Positions 34,071-46,867 of a DNA stretch of 64,000 nucleotides are shown here, in pieces. The DNA is from Amphirosellinia nigrospora (Eukaryota > Ascomycota > Sordariomycetes > Xylariales > Xylariaceae): positions 13,650,193 through 13,714,192 of the forward strand of contig SCHM01000001.1 of assembly GCA_004123355.1 (NCBI GenBank), read 5' to 3'. How positions within the stretch are numbered: position 1 is the stretch's first letter; each line of letters opens with the position of its first letter. The translations under genes were made by a program, and so were the position numbers. The notes under the pieces are model-generated. The model had not been told where the DNA came from. It saw nothing but the letters and a program-made list of their open reading frames with translations, and searched no databases.

Positions 34071-35527
34071 CTAGGCAAGCATGTCGAGCTCCTCGCGCTC
34101 CTCGGCAGGGCTGATGACGACGTCGTCTTTTACGATTTTGCCGTCTGCCTCAAGCGACAGTGTTGGCATATTAGTCAGCTTGGGTTTCCGAGCGATAGCG
34201 CGGTCTTTCCGGCGCTGCATCTCGCGCTCGATGCCGTAGTTAACGGCGTCGAGGACGGTATTAACCGTGACACGCGGTTTGTAAGTCGGTTCCGTGCCCT
34301 CCTGATAAACTCCCGTCTTGACGAGGATGCTATACCAGTCATTCTCGGCTCGCTCATTGTACAAGTTGGTGCCGCGGATGTCGCTCTCCGGTGTGTCGCC
34401 TACGAAGTAAACGGTATTGGGAGCCGAGTTGAGACTGTGCTCATTCTTGCGCCAGCGCTTGAGCAGACGCGTCGCGAACTCGAAAGTCCCAATTTGCGGC
34501 TTTCCGAAGGCGTGGGTCTCGAGCGTCTTGCCCTTAGTTACTTCCTTGAACGTGTACTCGACGATGCCGCGCAGAGCACCCATACCGAGACGTACGTTCT
34601 CATGAGCCGCCGACCATACCACGTCATTGTGGGAGAAGTAGATCGGCGGGCCCTCGTCGAAGGTCTCCGATAGGGTACCGACCCGACCGCCCTTGGACAT
34701 GGCAAGGTCGATGATGATCTGCAGATCGCCAGCCCAGTCACGTGAATCGGCGAACACGAATATGGCTTCGATAACAACGTCGCTGAAGTCCCGCTCCTTA
34801 GAGTTCTTCAGTTCCTCAGGGGTCAACTTGCGGAACGGCGTAGTAGCGCTGTCGGCCTTGATAATGTCACCTGGAGTGACAACGTCTTTGAAGCCATAGC
34901 TCTGGGCGACAGTACGGCATTTCTCGCCCTCGCCGCCTACGACAAGTACTGTGTTATACTTGGTAGCCATTTCCGACATAGGAGTATGGCCGCAGATGAA
35001 CTGCGCTGGTGAAATATCGACCTCGAGCTGGCGAGACAGGTCGCCGCATCTCTCAGCCTCGGATTTACCACCGCCATTGGTTAAGAAGATGTAAGGACTA
35101 GGTGATTCGTTAATCGGGTGTGCACAAGACGACTAAGGGTACTACTCACATCTTAAGGCCGTTTGTTCTCGCCATTCAAGACTTTCATAGCCTCAACGGC
35201 TTCGGGAATAGGGCGGCCACCACGGACAAGGACGCCGTCGATATCGAAGGCGAAGGCGAAGCTGTCGGCGACGAGGTCTTCATCCTCCTCGTCTTCGGGG
35301 GGAGTGGTCGGTGACTCGGCCGTGGCGTCTAGTTCGGGTGTCGGGGGTGTGGCACTTGTAGAACGGCTCAGGGACGAGGCCTCGTCAGATGGAGACGGTG
35401 TCTCCCCGTCTGATTCGCCGAGCAATAGCTTTCGAGAGAGATCGGTCCGCGCGCTCTCAATCTCTTCCGTGAAACTTCCACGGTGGAAAGAGAGGGGCTG
35501 CCGGGGTTGATCAAGTGGAGAAGACAT
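34071..35527 (-). CDS. HAD-superfamily hydrolase, CECR5/YKR070W type
   Basis: Haloacid dehalogenase-like protein, subfamily IIA, whose yeast relative is mitochondrial and of unknown substrate. Exon 1 is 35527-35150 and exon 2 is 35097-34071, separated by a 52-bp GT-AG intron. After an acidic, Ser/Thr/Pro-rich N-terminus, motif I reads AFDIDGVLVRGG (nucleophile and acid Asp). The intron falls just before motif II PYIFLTNGGGKSE. The middle has DVVTPGDIIKAD, FVFADSRDWAGDLQIIIDLA and PIYFSHNDVVW. Near the end, FGKPQIGTFEFA and VGDTPESDIRGTN supply the Lys and the acidic metal-binding motif, followed by SILVKTGVYQEG. A single extra base near 35157 (GGCC for GGC) would otherwise put a stop before the intron. 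An upstream in-frame extension to 35584 (MLFHRVLSSFL) could be a mitochondrial leader. The C-terminal extension after NYGIERE is fungal-specific. Confidence 0.87.
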
Positions 35528-38500
35528 GGTGAATAGATGGGTTTCTGGGGTAAGGAACGAACTCAACACGCGATGGAAAAGCAACAGATTGATGTGTAGT
35601 GGTGATTATGGTGGAGGAATGAATTGCGGAAAGAGAACCACTCTAGGGCAGAAGCCGGGGAAGCCCATATTTATATTTCTAAGTTTTGCTTTGCGGGTGC
35701 ATGTTCTACTGTCGGGCGATTCTCTAGTCGAACACGGCGTGCGTATGAGTTCCAGTGACATTTCTGACTTGAGGCCAAAGTTTCCATGTAGCCACCCTGA
35801 TGCCTGAGAAGGAGTGAGCGAAAGTGGATGAGGATGTGGATAGATGGGTGGATATTGTCGCCCACTCTGTGTAGATCTTGCCTCAAGTGATAATAGAATC
35901 TGTACCTGTACCTAACCGACCCTGTGCGGTACCGTAATTTTTGAGTATAATCATGCAGAATGCGAGTACCAACATAGTGGCTTATACTTGTACTATATGC
36001 GTAGATTGCAGCAGCCGACTGTGCTACGTTCCAAAATCTTCCTCGCAGTGCGGAATGCAATGCAGAGAAGCGGACTCCAAATGATGTCAGAAAAAAACAG
36101 GAGGCTACTCTCATCATCGGTGATAGATAGTCACATCTGCTCTCATTAAAATAACTGGATATGTTTCCTTCTGACGTTTAGGCTGCAAGCTACTCGCCAA
36201 CGAAGGGTTATCAGATAAGGCGAGGGCCAACTTTGTATAGCCAGGGAAGACATTTCTGTCGTAGCCGATCAAGCAAAGTGTTGCCGGACATGGTGCTCCT
36301 CGCGACCTCATCTCACATCACATTACATAGTAGAACTGTGTGGCATTGACTGTGATGTGCCCGAGTTTCGAATGAATTCTGACAACTCGTTTCTGCATCC
36401 ACCCATAAGCCGTGGCCGTCTATCGGCAGCGCACAATTATCCCAGAACGTCTATCCAGCGTTGATCTAAGGGTCCTCGGACCTGCTCGGGTCGGCGGTCG
36501 AGTGATAGGCAGGGCATAAGGCCATATAATCAGGGTTCCTGGGCGGCTGATCAGGAACCACATAGGTTTAGGGATGTGAGTAGATGACTGAACGGGTAAC
36601 AAGATGTGCTAATCCAGTTCTGGGATAAACGACACTGTACTGTATAGGTGAAGTATACAAAGTACGCCACAGCACCAAAGCAGGGTCTAAGTGCGGCTTG
36701 TCGATGAAGTCAGTCATGGTATGCAAGGCGTTGAACCGGAAGTGGTGGTGATCGGGGGCTCAATACGGCCCAATTGGTTATCGGGCCGTCTTGGCGATGC
36801 ACTACCAATTCACCTCCAAACAACAACGGAGCACGCCGGTGTCAGATCAATAGGTAATCGACTACCTTTTCTGTCTCTCTCTGACTGCGTTGGCCATGTC
36901 ACGGTACAGGACTCCTGTATACGTTGTCCAGAGTATCATGCTGAATATACTGGACCGTATAGTGCACTGTATGTGAGGGTGTACTGTGTATTATTAGATG
37001 TCGACAGCCGCGGATACTCAATATCTGGGTCACCAATTATTCATCTTTTCGTCTATTATCTCTGACAGCCGTCTGCGAGCTCGTCGTCATGGAGTTTTTT
37101 TTTTCGAGGTAGATGCTGCCGATAAACTCGATAGTGAATTCTTCTCATGACGACGGTCGTGAACGTCATCGCGCAGGCCCATGTCGAAGGGCAGTTTGGG
37201 CATTTGAGGTTTGGATGTTGGTGGTGGTGAGGCAAGGGGCACAGAGATAAGGATTTGTCCAATCAACTCACGGCGTTCTATTTTCTATTTTTCTCGCTGG
37301 CAGGGGCTCCGGTTGCCCGCTGCCCATCGCCCGTGTTAGTGGTGCGGTATAGTCTCCAGATTGAATGATACAGTGCCGTGTCGGACGCGTTTATGCGCTA
37401 CGCTAGAGCTGCAGATAATATCGAAAAGGCGGTGCAGATAGCAGGGACCTTGTCGCACACTTGCCTAGGAAGTAAGAACGTTGCTGCTGTTGTTTACTCT
37501 CTCGACCCGCGGTAATCATCTAATAACTAATAAGAGAAGCAGAAGAGAAGAAGTCGGAAGCTCGGTGGGGGTAGCAGGGGGGTAGCACCACGCCTTGTGG
37601 GAACTCCTGCATAGTAGCCGCAATAATGGGCAGAAATGGGCATAGAGTGACGTCAGGCTAGCTCCACTCGGCTTAGTGGGACTTCCTGATCCCGTATAGC
37701 GGCGTGGGTTAGAGGGCATTCGAATTTTCTAGCGATACCACAGTCCTGCCACAGTAGCTTCCGGTAGCTGTGCTCTACTTTAAGCTGTTTAAGGTCCGAC
37801 TCGAATGAACCATGTGCTGCATCTTTAATTGGGATTGGTACCGACGCCGGCTGCCTCACCTCGTGACTGGACTTAGGTGTTACTTGACGAGCGAGACTAA
37901 AAAGGCTACTACTACATACAGTAGCCGCCGTCAAGCAACTTACCGTAGCAGCAACTTTTGAAACTGAGTTTTAGTCACGTTGATAAAGTCAATCAATCTG
38001 TCAAGACGGAGGTTTCCGAGAAATACCTACACGTATTGCAGGTACGAGGTTTTGAATTTTCGAAATTAAAAGTAAAAATGAAAATAAAAATAAACTCAAG
38101 TCAAAAGACCCTCGTCGCCTGTTACTGTTACACGCTACATAGTAAGTAATTAATTCTCCCAATGTCTCACTACCACTACCTGTACCACTACTACTGCAAG
38201 TCACCGTTCGTCGTTACATCTACTAGTATGTACAGTGACGAGATGTAGTACTAACTTACATACAAATGTGTAGGTAGGGTTCAGGAGGGGTCCAACAGCT
38301 CAACCCCTCCTCCAAGCTCCATGAACCCCTCTGTAAATCCCCGTCGCCCACCAACCACCTACTGTAACCGCTGTGCGCTAGCGTACAACCTCGAACACCC
38401 CACGCACACCAACGTCGGGTCTTGCACCGAACCAAGCCTTTCAGCCTCCGCCCCTGGTTGACATCCCCCTGGAGATCCAGCGGCTACATATACACCCATA

Positions 38501-40640
38501 CCATACCTACTGGATGGACTTTGCTGCGCAGGTTTCAATTGAAAGTTGTATTACTCTTCTTCCTCGTTTGCTCTTATTTTGTCCTCTTTTTTTTATTCTT
38601 CAAAGCCCTCCTCTTCAGCCTACCTTACATTGGTCAGCCAGTAGACAGCTAAACTAGTTTTTGTCTTGCTGGATATGCCTCGCGCGCGGCATACCCTCTT
38701 CGGTCGGGATTTTCTCGGCCTTGCCAACATAGGCAAGGCAAGGCCCTTGACACATGCGCATCTCCATACACATATATGTATGTACAGCCGCGGAATATAT
38801 ACAGGAGTACATGGTATATGAATAGCGTAGCAGTGGATAATGGTGAACTGATCGGCACGATCATGCCGACGTGGTCATAGCATTGGAGAGGCTGATGGGA
38901 AGAGACCCAGTAATAAAAGAACGGTGAAGTCGACAAAATCCTATAATATAGGTGGATGCAAATTAAAGTGGTTGTCGCTTGGAGGTGAGGCGTGCACACG
39001 TCTGCACGTCCTCGGGCAATTCAGGTACGCTACGCAAGATCGTTACTCTATTCGCGTGGCGGCAGCGTGAAGAGCTGCGCCGTGACGTATGTGACCCCAC
39101 CATCAGAACATTCGTCTATTGTAAATTTTCGTGTTTTTTTTTTTTTAGCTGTCTTTGTTTTTTCCCAAACCCTCTCTAGGACGAATAATGCATACCTGTT
39201 TTGACCGACTAGTTGATCTTCGCCACTGACCATCCCGTCTACGGCTCAAAGCAAGGATGTGAAAATTCTGTGGGAAACCAGGAACCGGATAGTCAGTCAT
39301 ACATATACAGACAGATCACTTAGTCAAACAGCACAATTTCTCAGCCGCTGATCACTTGCCGCTAGCGACCAGAATATTCTTCGACATGTGAAAATGTTTT
39401 ATCAGACCTGTCAGACCTGGGTCTATTTGCTGGTTCCTACTTTATTCCAAAGTACCCAACTCATATTCATCTCCTATAGATAAAACGTTCCAATGAGACG
39501 TTACCATGAACTACAACAGCAGAGGAGCTGACTAATGAGACGACTTTATGTATCGAACGTCTTAAGTAATTAGATGTCGGCATCTTGAACCCATAACCGC
39601 GTCCTACCACGAACTCTCACACACCGACCACTTCAGGTCAACCCTCCAGCCATTCAGCTAGAGACCTTAGAAGTACTCAGTTGAGGCTGCATTATATCGC
39701 GTTCGGATACCTAAAACCCCAGGCTAAGCCCCCTTCACATAGTAGCTCCGATTTAGGACACCGATTCTACCTGTGGCAGTGAAGCATGTCACGTGAATAT
39801 ATAGATGCATTCTCCAGACTCATACGTACGTACAAATAGACGATTGCAGACTGTCACGGGACTCATCTACAGTCATGAGGTTAGAAACCTCACGTGTTAA
39901 TTCTGCCGGTCAGGCCTTAATTAGGTACTCGATTGACAAGGGCTGTGCATTAATTCATCGCGTACAACGCGAAATCACAAGACACGTTTAGCAAGACGGA
40001 TACAGCTAGCTGTCACGAGGTGTCACAAGGTATGGGCACACAGACTAAGGAACTGCTGTATATAGTCGGGTAGCCTCCGCGAAGGTGGTTCTAGACCTTC
40101 GTGCAACAGCAAGTGTTTACCATTCACTTGGTTCGTGGCACGACACGTATACACAGCACATACAAAGGGATCGAGTATCTATTACTGACTAACGGCATAC
40201 GCAGTATCTTGGACACTATGCCTTTTTCTTCTCTTGACTGCAGCGGGGTTGACTTTTTCTTATAATCACGAGGAAAAGGTACCAAGAATAGCTTTTAATT
40301 AGGATCAAGCAACATAAACTTCTCTTCGCACAAAAAGGTAGCTACTCTAGTGAAACTACTTAAATAAAAATACACACTTAGCTTATATACACACCTAGAT
40401 AGTATAGGACTACCTATTTCCACTTGTATGGTAATTAAATATATTATAGCCTCGTGATGTGAAAAGACCTGGCAACCAATCAAATAATAACTACAAGAAG
40501 ACGACAGTTGCTACCGCCCACTTACCCAAGGAGATCTTAACCTAAATGTAGTAAGAAATAGACATTAATCTATTAATTTACTTGCTCATTTATTCGTGTA
40601 CATATTCAAAGGCTAGAGATAATCAACTCCCCATCTTGAT
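35528..40640. other. Five-kilobase gene-poor region
   Basis: No gene is supported. Candidate exons: 37653-37934 on the minus strand (93-residue ORF, no family), and plus-strand 38281-38560, where one frame reads PPTTYCNRCALAYNLEHP and another reads PPPLVDIPLEIQRL, which could be exons of an unidentified gene. Homopolymer-rich patches at 37085-37095, 38588-38596 and 39134-39147 are simple sequence. Around 40011-40147 an LTR-like piece starts TGTCACGAGGTGTCACAAGG and ends GGCACGACA, but no flanking duplication was found. Confidence 0.4.
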
Positions 40641-42290
40641 TTAATTTGGCCTTTCACTCGCAGAAAGCCATCCTTGTAGTGTACTCTCAAAATCTTCAGC
40701 CCATGTTCTAAGGGTCCTTTTAACCCGCTCACGCTCATCCTGTCCGTGCTCTCGTCGTTGACCCGGGGACCCGAGAGCCACTAGACCGAGCGCAAGGTAC
40801 TGGCCTACGGCCGCGCAGGACTGGAGGTTATATAGGTGGGCGGCCACCTCGGATTTAGGTTCCGCTAGGTGGTAGTTGTCACGAGTCCAGTACACGTATA
40901 GTCAACTGCAAGCAGTCAAGTGCTCGACTTGACAACGTTCTACCTTTTGTATTGTTGTGGTATAGTGTGCAGTTCTGTATCATGACAGTAGTATAGCGTA
41001 TCTTGTTCCTCCCAGTCGATTTTAAGGAATACGATAGCCTCGCCGGTAGTCAACAGGCCAAACTCGAGTCCACCCAAGATCATATAGTAGTACGTCTGCG
41101 TGAGGGCAGCCGCTGTCAGTCTTTCGGCGTGGTACCGGAATCGCCCCTCGGGATCGGCCAAAGTAGGGATGGTCTTCGATTAACTACTTCTTTGTAGATG
41201 TTCATTGGTCGCAGTCCCAGGCGAAGATAAAGCGCAGTTAGTTTATGTAGTGCTTTGTATTCCGAGACGTAGATCATGGTTCGTTTCGAAGGCTCGTCGT
41301 CGGAACGGTAGACGCATATCTGATCTAGCCGCAGCTGATTCAGATCCAGCCCGTGACCAGGCGTCTGAGGCGGCGACAATTCAGCCTCTCGGGCGACGAC
41401 CTCTTCTGCAGCATCACTGATGGCATTGGGGTGGTTTTCGGAAATGATGCCGTTGCTGATATCGAAGACGCTCTTAAACTTATCCACGTCTTTTAGCTCA
41501 TCCATAATGGCCGTGACCGGGTCTTCCACACCAACATACATAAAGTACTCCAGCATCTTCTCGTCCTTGATTGGATGTAGTGATATCCTTCTTCTTAGAC
41601 TAGGTAGCTAAAAACCTTCGATTTTCAAATGCGCGGCGTTCGGGAAAATAGGTCGCGTAGAGCTCCTTAAAAGTCGTACTTTGTTCCTGCAGAAAGTTGG
41701 GCCAGGACTTGAGGCTCGTTGGGCAATATTTGTTTCGAGGGTTGGTGATCGGGCCTCGCGAGGTTAGCGCTTTGTTCATTTCTACCTTGAGCTTGGAGAA
41801 GACAAGCTCATGGCAGGCTGCAATGTATTCGTCTAATGACGTCGGCCGCCTATACTCTTCTGACTCGTCGGCTTCTCTCTGCTTCCTCGGCACGTTGCTG
41901 TTCTCTCTCGGCGCGTTCTCTCTCTTCTAGACGGCCTCTCTCTGTATCCTGTACAGCCAAAACTATTACGAAGAAAATAAAGTATGAGCAAGAGAATTAA
42001 AGCCTAATGGTGCCATAACTCAAGGAGGGGCTTCTGGTAAAACGCAGGGTCATTGCGCACGGAACAGATGACGTCGAGTATCCCTCCCCACACAATAGTC
42101 CACTGGTAGATAGTTGGAATGGAAACCGCCGCCTTTGGTTCCGGTATCATCCTCGGTTCACGCCTGACAGCTGTGTCAGCCGGTGCCTAAGTCGCGCAGG
42201 GGTTCTGTCGTAACGACATCATAGTCATAGTGCTGCGTCTCCAACGCGCCCGACGGCGAAATAGAGGACGAAACAGACCTGCGAGATATG
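40641..42290 (-). pseudogene. Truncated copy of a fungal kinase-like-protein family, interrupted by a 111-bp element
   Basis: Reads on the minus strand as a known-looking but unnamed fungal family. The pieces in order are an upstream part with IPTIYQWTIVWGGILDVICS (about 42120-42060), a coiled coil with LEERERAEREQQRAEEAE, then DEYIAACHELVFSKLKVEMN, FENRRFLA, the core RSDDEPSKRTMIYVSEYKAL, LRLGLRPMNIYKEVVNR, ADPEGRFRYHAERLTAAAL, LTTGEAIVFLKIDW and finally AVGQYLALGLVAL and TWAEDFESTLQGWL. Relatives, as I remember them, continue into a Pro/Ser-rich linker and a kinase-like domain; here a stop follows at 40641 and A+T-rich sequence begins, so the C-terminal half is missing. Frame breaks occur near 41590 and 41170, and the 111-bp insertion at 40877 splits the DTLYY..HLAEP sequence. 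The D..E-x-K pattern in the core hints at a PD-(D/E)xK-like fold, unproven. Confidence 0.6.
40877..40987 (-). mobile_element. 111-bp TG..CA-type element, copy A (unmutated), inside a coding sequence
   Basis: On the plus strand it begins TGTCACGA and ends TCATGACA, and it is flanked by the perfect 5-bp duplication GTAGT (40872-40876 and 40988-40992). Its reverse complement matches 11079-11187. With the duplication it adds 116 bp, not a multiple of three, to a coding sequence that is otherwise continuous across it. No GT-AG pair coincides with its ends, so it is not an obvious intron. Confidence 0.82.
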
Positions 42291-43229
42291 TATAGATGAT
42301 TGGTAAGACTTTCCTCGAAGACCTCCTCAGAACAGAAGCCTCGTCTAACGCAGCAATCGTAGCCTATTACAACCGTGATGTAAACAAGCAAGTAGGCAAT
42401 CTACCTATTAACCACTCCCCAAGAGGTAATTATCATCTTACTTTATCATATTCCTTTGATTTACCTTATTTGAATAACTACCAAAAGATCAAAATCCAAA
42501 CCGGTAGGCGAATTCACTAAACTAAAACTAGAACAAAAATGATTCAACAACTTAAAAAAGGGGAACAAATAATATCGATTAAAGTGCCTGAATTATTTAG
42601 CCGATAGATTGATTTATATAAATGATTACTCGCGTATCAATCAAACAAGTATACCTATGTTCACACCATAGATTCATGGAACAAATGCAGCTATTTCTAC
42701 AAGACATGGTCAAATATACCAGCCAAACCAACTTGTTAATAAAGTGTAAATGGAATAAGCACTAATACAAGACTCCATCTCAATAATTAAATGTTATTAT
42801 CCGTTCCATAACATACCATAACCACATCTACTAGGTACTACGTTAGTATATTTCCTACTACGAACATTTATCAACTCCGCATAACCTCCCACGCCAAAAT
42901 GCCTCTCCATCAATACGGAACTACATGAGCACTCGATAGATCACCTGATACCAAAATCATCTTGGGCGTCAACGGATGGCTAAAGTCGAGTCGTATCATA
43001 TGACTACTACTCAGCCTACAAGGACCTAGGTAAACTACCTACTTACCTAACCTACCGGAACGCCGATGCTACGTTGAGGTGCGAATCTAAATGGGAATTC
43101 TCCTCCTTCTCGTACAATTCTCCTGGTCATGGATAAAATGACCGGGGACCTCTTGATCTCTTACATTAGAAGCCGTTTCTTGCCCCGTCTCACTCGGCGT
43201 ACCATGTCACGCGCATCGACATCACACAT
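42291..43229. other. A+T-rich spacer before the housekeeping block
   Basis: No gene recognised. A TACCTACTTACC motif near 43034 resembles the tandem repeat at 18.9 kb but is not repeated. Confidence 0.4.
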
Positions 43230-45118
43230 CTATCTTCTCAGCCAAGGCACAGGATACGTGCCGACCCAGTCCGACACCTCGGCCCGTAACTGGACAATCT
43301 CGGGGTCTTCCTCGCCGTTCCCTATATGGTCGAAAAAGTACTTGAGCTTATACTTCTCGCCCTTTTCTTCGGCCGCCTTACGGGCCGCCTTGTCGACGCG
43401 CGCGGCGATGGTCACGGCCCGACCGATGATGTCGGCGACCCGCGTAAAGTCGTTCTCGGTGAAACCCCGTGTCGTCATGGCCGGTGTGCCGATGCGCAGT
43501 CCGCCGGGCATCATGGCTGACTTATCCCGGGCACCGTGTTCTTGTTACTAGCCACGCCTACGAGTTCGAGCACGCGCTCCACACGGGCGCCGTCGACACC
43601 TTGGGGCTTTAAGTCCACAAGTACTAAGTGATTATCGGTACCGTCGCTGACTAGCTTGTAGCCCAAACACCGTTGTTCTTGGATTCGCCCAGGCGGTTGG
43701 CTAACGCTTTGGCGTTGAGGAGGACCTGTTCCTGATAGGCGCGAAAGTCGGGGGTTTGGGCTTGCCGAAGGGCCACGGCTAGGGCGGTTATCGTATGGTT
43801 ATGGGGGCCGCCTTGATGGCCGGGGAAGACGGCATTGTTGATGGCGCTTTCGAGAGTGTACTTGATCTCCTCCTTGGTCTTGGGATTCACCTTGCGGACA
43901 CCTCGGCGGAAGAAGATCATAGCGCCTCGGGGACCGCGCAAGCTCTTGTGGGACGTCGTGGTGACGATGTCGGCGAAGCTGAAGGGGCTAGGAACGACCT
44001 TGGCCGCGACGAGGCCGGATATGTGAGCCATGTCGGCGACCAGGTAGGCATTGATCTTATCACAAGTGGCCTTCATTTGTTTGTAGTCTATGAAGCGACT
44101 GTAAGCGCTCGCACCGGCTACGATGATCTTGGGGCGGTATATCTGGGCCAGTTCGTCCAGCTTCTTGTAATCGATCAGACCTGTCTCCTCATCCAACCGG
44201 TAGGGCACCGTCTCGAAGTACTTTGACACGGCGGATATCTTCTTGGTCGGTGTCTGATAGCCGTGTGAAAGGTGTCCGCCGTGGGGAAGGTCGAGTCCCA
44301 TGAGGCGGTCGTGCGTGTCCATCAGGGCCGAGTAAACGTAGAGGTTGGCGGGAGCACCGGAGAGGGCTACGATAGAGGAAGTTAGACATTGTTTGTATTG
44401 CAGAATACGAGGTGTGAATCGGCGCGGGGTCCAAGAGAGCGTACGCTGTACATTGACACCCCATTCCTTCTCGTCTAGACCAAACGTCTCGAGAGCCCTC
44501 TGTTGACATAATCGTTCGGCTTGGTCTATGAATTCGTTGCCTCCGTAATAACGTGCGCCAGGATATCCCTCCGAGTACTTGTCTGGCGCAAAGAATTAGT
44601 CGGGTTGAGCTGATATGACGCGGTGTTCTCGCTTAGCCTACTCTGCATGACACTGCCTAGAGCGTCTAACACGGCCTGGGAGGTGAAGTTTTCGGAGGGG
44701 ATGAGGTTGATGAAGTGCTTTTGTCTGTTTTTCTCCTAGAAAGCGTTGATGTTAGGAACCTGGTCGGCTATGGGGCTGTGACGCTATGTAATGACACGCC
44801 AAAGTTGGGCGATAGAGTGTATGTATGTATGTGTAGATGTATTTATATAATACCTTCTCGATTATGTCAAACACGGCCGGGTCGGCCTGTTGAAGGTTGG
44901 CGGATAGTAACTGAGAGGGGCTCGAGGTTAGCCATTGGTCAACGAAACGAACTGCATCATGGAGGGCGAATAGGGAGAAGAAGGGGGCAGACTGGCCGAC
45001 TTACTCGCTGCTGGCCATCGAGGGTAGAAGAAGATTGGGCTCTTCTAGGGACGGATTGAAGTCTAGAAAATGACCGGAGCGCCCGCGAAGCCCCCCGGAA
45101 AGCAGGAAGAGAGGTCAT
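43230..45118 (-). CDS. Serine hydroxymethyltransferase, mitochondrial type
   Basis: PLP enzyme interconverting serine and glycine with tetrahydrofolate, supplying one-carbon units. Five exons: 45118-45005, 44910-44854, 44735-44642, 44582-44445 and 44366-43230, all GT-AG. The first exon encodes a basic, Ser/Arg-rich leader ([20 protein letters not shown]), consistent with mitochondrial import. The body shows [58 protein letters not shown], the PLP lysine in [22 protein letters not shown] and [15 protein letters not shown]. Two one-base losses in homopolymers (A4 read as A3 at 43665-43667; C4 read as C3 at 43526-43528) break the last exon, but conservation resumes perfectly in the shifted frame. 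Because SHMT is a core metabolic gene, I regard these as sequence errors. The protein ends [12 protein letters not shown]. Confidence 0.93.
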
Positions 45119-46867
45119 GGTGAATTGGAGAGCCGGCACTATCACGGGCGAGGGATAGCGACGGCGACACACTCTGGTCTCGGCAGGTCGGCCGGTAACG
45201 TATATAAATATAGATGTGGATATAGATATAGATATATATAGCAGTAGGAGTGATGACGTTTTTGGTGATAGTGGTGGCAGTGGTGGGGGAATGAGATAGC
45301 CCGGTATCTGCCCGGTATCTCTTGTTCGTGAGAGACTCTCGTCAATTCAATGGGATCCTTCGAGTCAAAGAAAGTCGATTTGGAATTGCCTTCACCTTGC
45401 CTCGGTCGACCGGGTGTGAGGCGTTGAATTCAGTAGACGAGGAGGAGGATGGCTACCAGACAACTTACAGGAGCAGATTGGTGATGAGCAGCGATGCACC
45501 CTTGGAAAATGGTATTAGTGGGGAAATTTGGGGAAAGCTTCCGTACTCGGTACGCCTTATCCTTATCCTTATCCTACTTGTAGCATCGAATCAAAGCACC
45601 TATAACAGTAGGTACACGATTTCGTAGTACCAATATGATATCTGATACGAACGACTGTAACATAGTTCCTAGGCAGGTGGAAGGTAGATAGATTCCCGTA
45701 TAAATCTTATTCTTTGTCTCTATTTCTCTTTGCAAGATCAATCATTCCCCCAAAGCTTTATCTATCCGAGGTTCCAGCATTCCACCTAAAAGTTCCCCAC
45801 CATAACCTTGACAGTTATCTTCTTATCATCACATGACCCCCACCCAAAAAAAAACATGCCTACCTCATTCACTCCGTCTCTTTTTTCTTCTTTTCTCTTT
45901 TCCCTTTTTTTCTGTATCAACTAAATTGGGCGTGACGAGTCCGCTTTCCACAATTCCAAGCCAAGCGTCCGCTTTTATCGCGGGTGCCGTGCGCTTCATG
46001 TCCCTGGCGGCAACCTACCACCTAGAAGGGACAATGTGAAACCATCTGATCCAATTCCTAGTTGATCTTTCCTTTTTTTCTTTTTTTTTCTTGGTCTTTT
46101 TGGTCTTCTACTTGTATTTTATTCGTTCTATGTTAGTGTCTAATCGTGCATGTTGGCTTTACCTGTTCTGCCGGGCTGTATTCGTATCGTGAAAACATCA
46201 ATCGCTGTTTGAAGACATCAGACTCTGCGTATGGCGGTTATTGTGCTGTTGCTTAGGCCAATTGAGGATAACGATGGCAGAGTGCCGCTGTTTGAAACGT
46301 GCTGCATGTGATGTTCAGAAGTCCGTGGCTACTACCCAGTAGACTTGCCAACTATTATGGCTCTGTGTATCGGTGACAGTTTCCACGGGTAGTCCGAAAA
46401 TAATGGCGATGGCCGGGCTACTCCGGAGCTGGAGGTATATCTACCTAAAATTGGTACAGGCCCGCGAGTGAGACTACTATCACGAAAAGAGCATTGCGAT
46501 CTAGACTTGATGCATCACCAGTCACCAAACTCAAGACGGCAACAAGAGACAAGGACGAGAACTTGCAGTAGATGTCCAGATCGTGGATTCCGTATTTTTA
46601 ATTCCGTACATGCAAAGCAACACAGCCCAAAGGCCGTTGAGGAAAAAGAGCAGTAGAGACCCAACCACATACTCCGAATGCAGCCGTCGTCTCAGATCAG
46701 AATCCGGGGTCCATATGACATGTCGTCTAGCCTGGCATCTATGGCGTCTAGCTGCGGAATGTCCATCATATGGCACGTCGTCATTATCACGTCCCACCCG
46801 ACCCGAGCACCCCGTGTGCGTGTCGCCACACCCACACCACCGTAACCACATATGCTCACGTGTGCGC
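45119..46867. other. SHMT promoter side and RPL19 3' flank
   Basis: About 1.75 kb without a supported gene between two leftward genes. It contains TATAGA-type simple sequence near 45205-45240, homopolymer-rich pyrimidine tracts at 45876-45913 and 46069-46110, and no recognisable ORF. Confidence 0.45.

Noticed and set aside
40011-40147. Another solo LTR starting TGTCACGAGG and ending GCACGACA
   Set aside because: The ends look LTR-like, but no matching target duplication was found for any combination of starts and ends.
40877-40987. Introner-like (spliced) element
   Set aside because: Its ends are TG..CA with a 5-bp duplication and do not coincide with GT..AG, so a transposed LTR/MITE-type insertion is the better description.
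45833-46039. Small hydrophobic ORF as a secreted peptide
   Set aside because: The hydrophobic part is encoded by a CT homopolymer-rich tract and the rest has no recognisable content.
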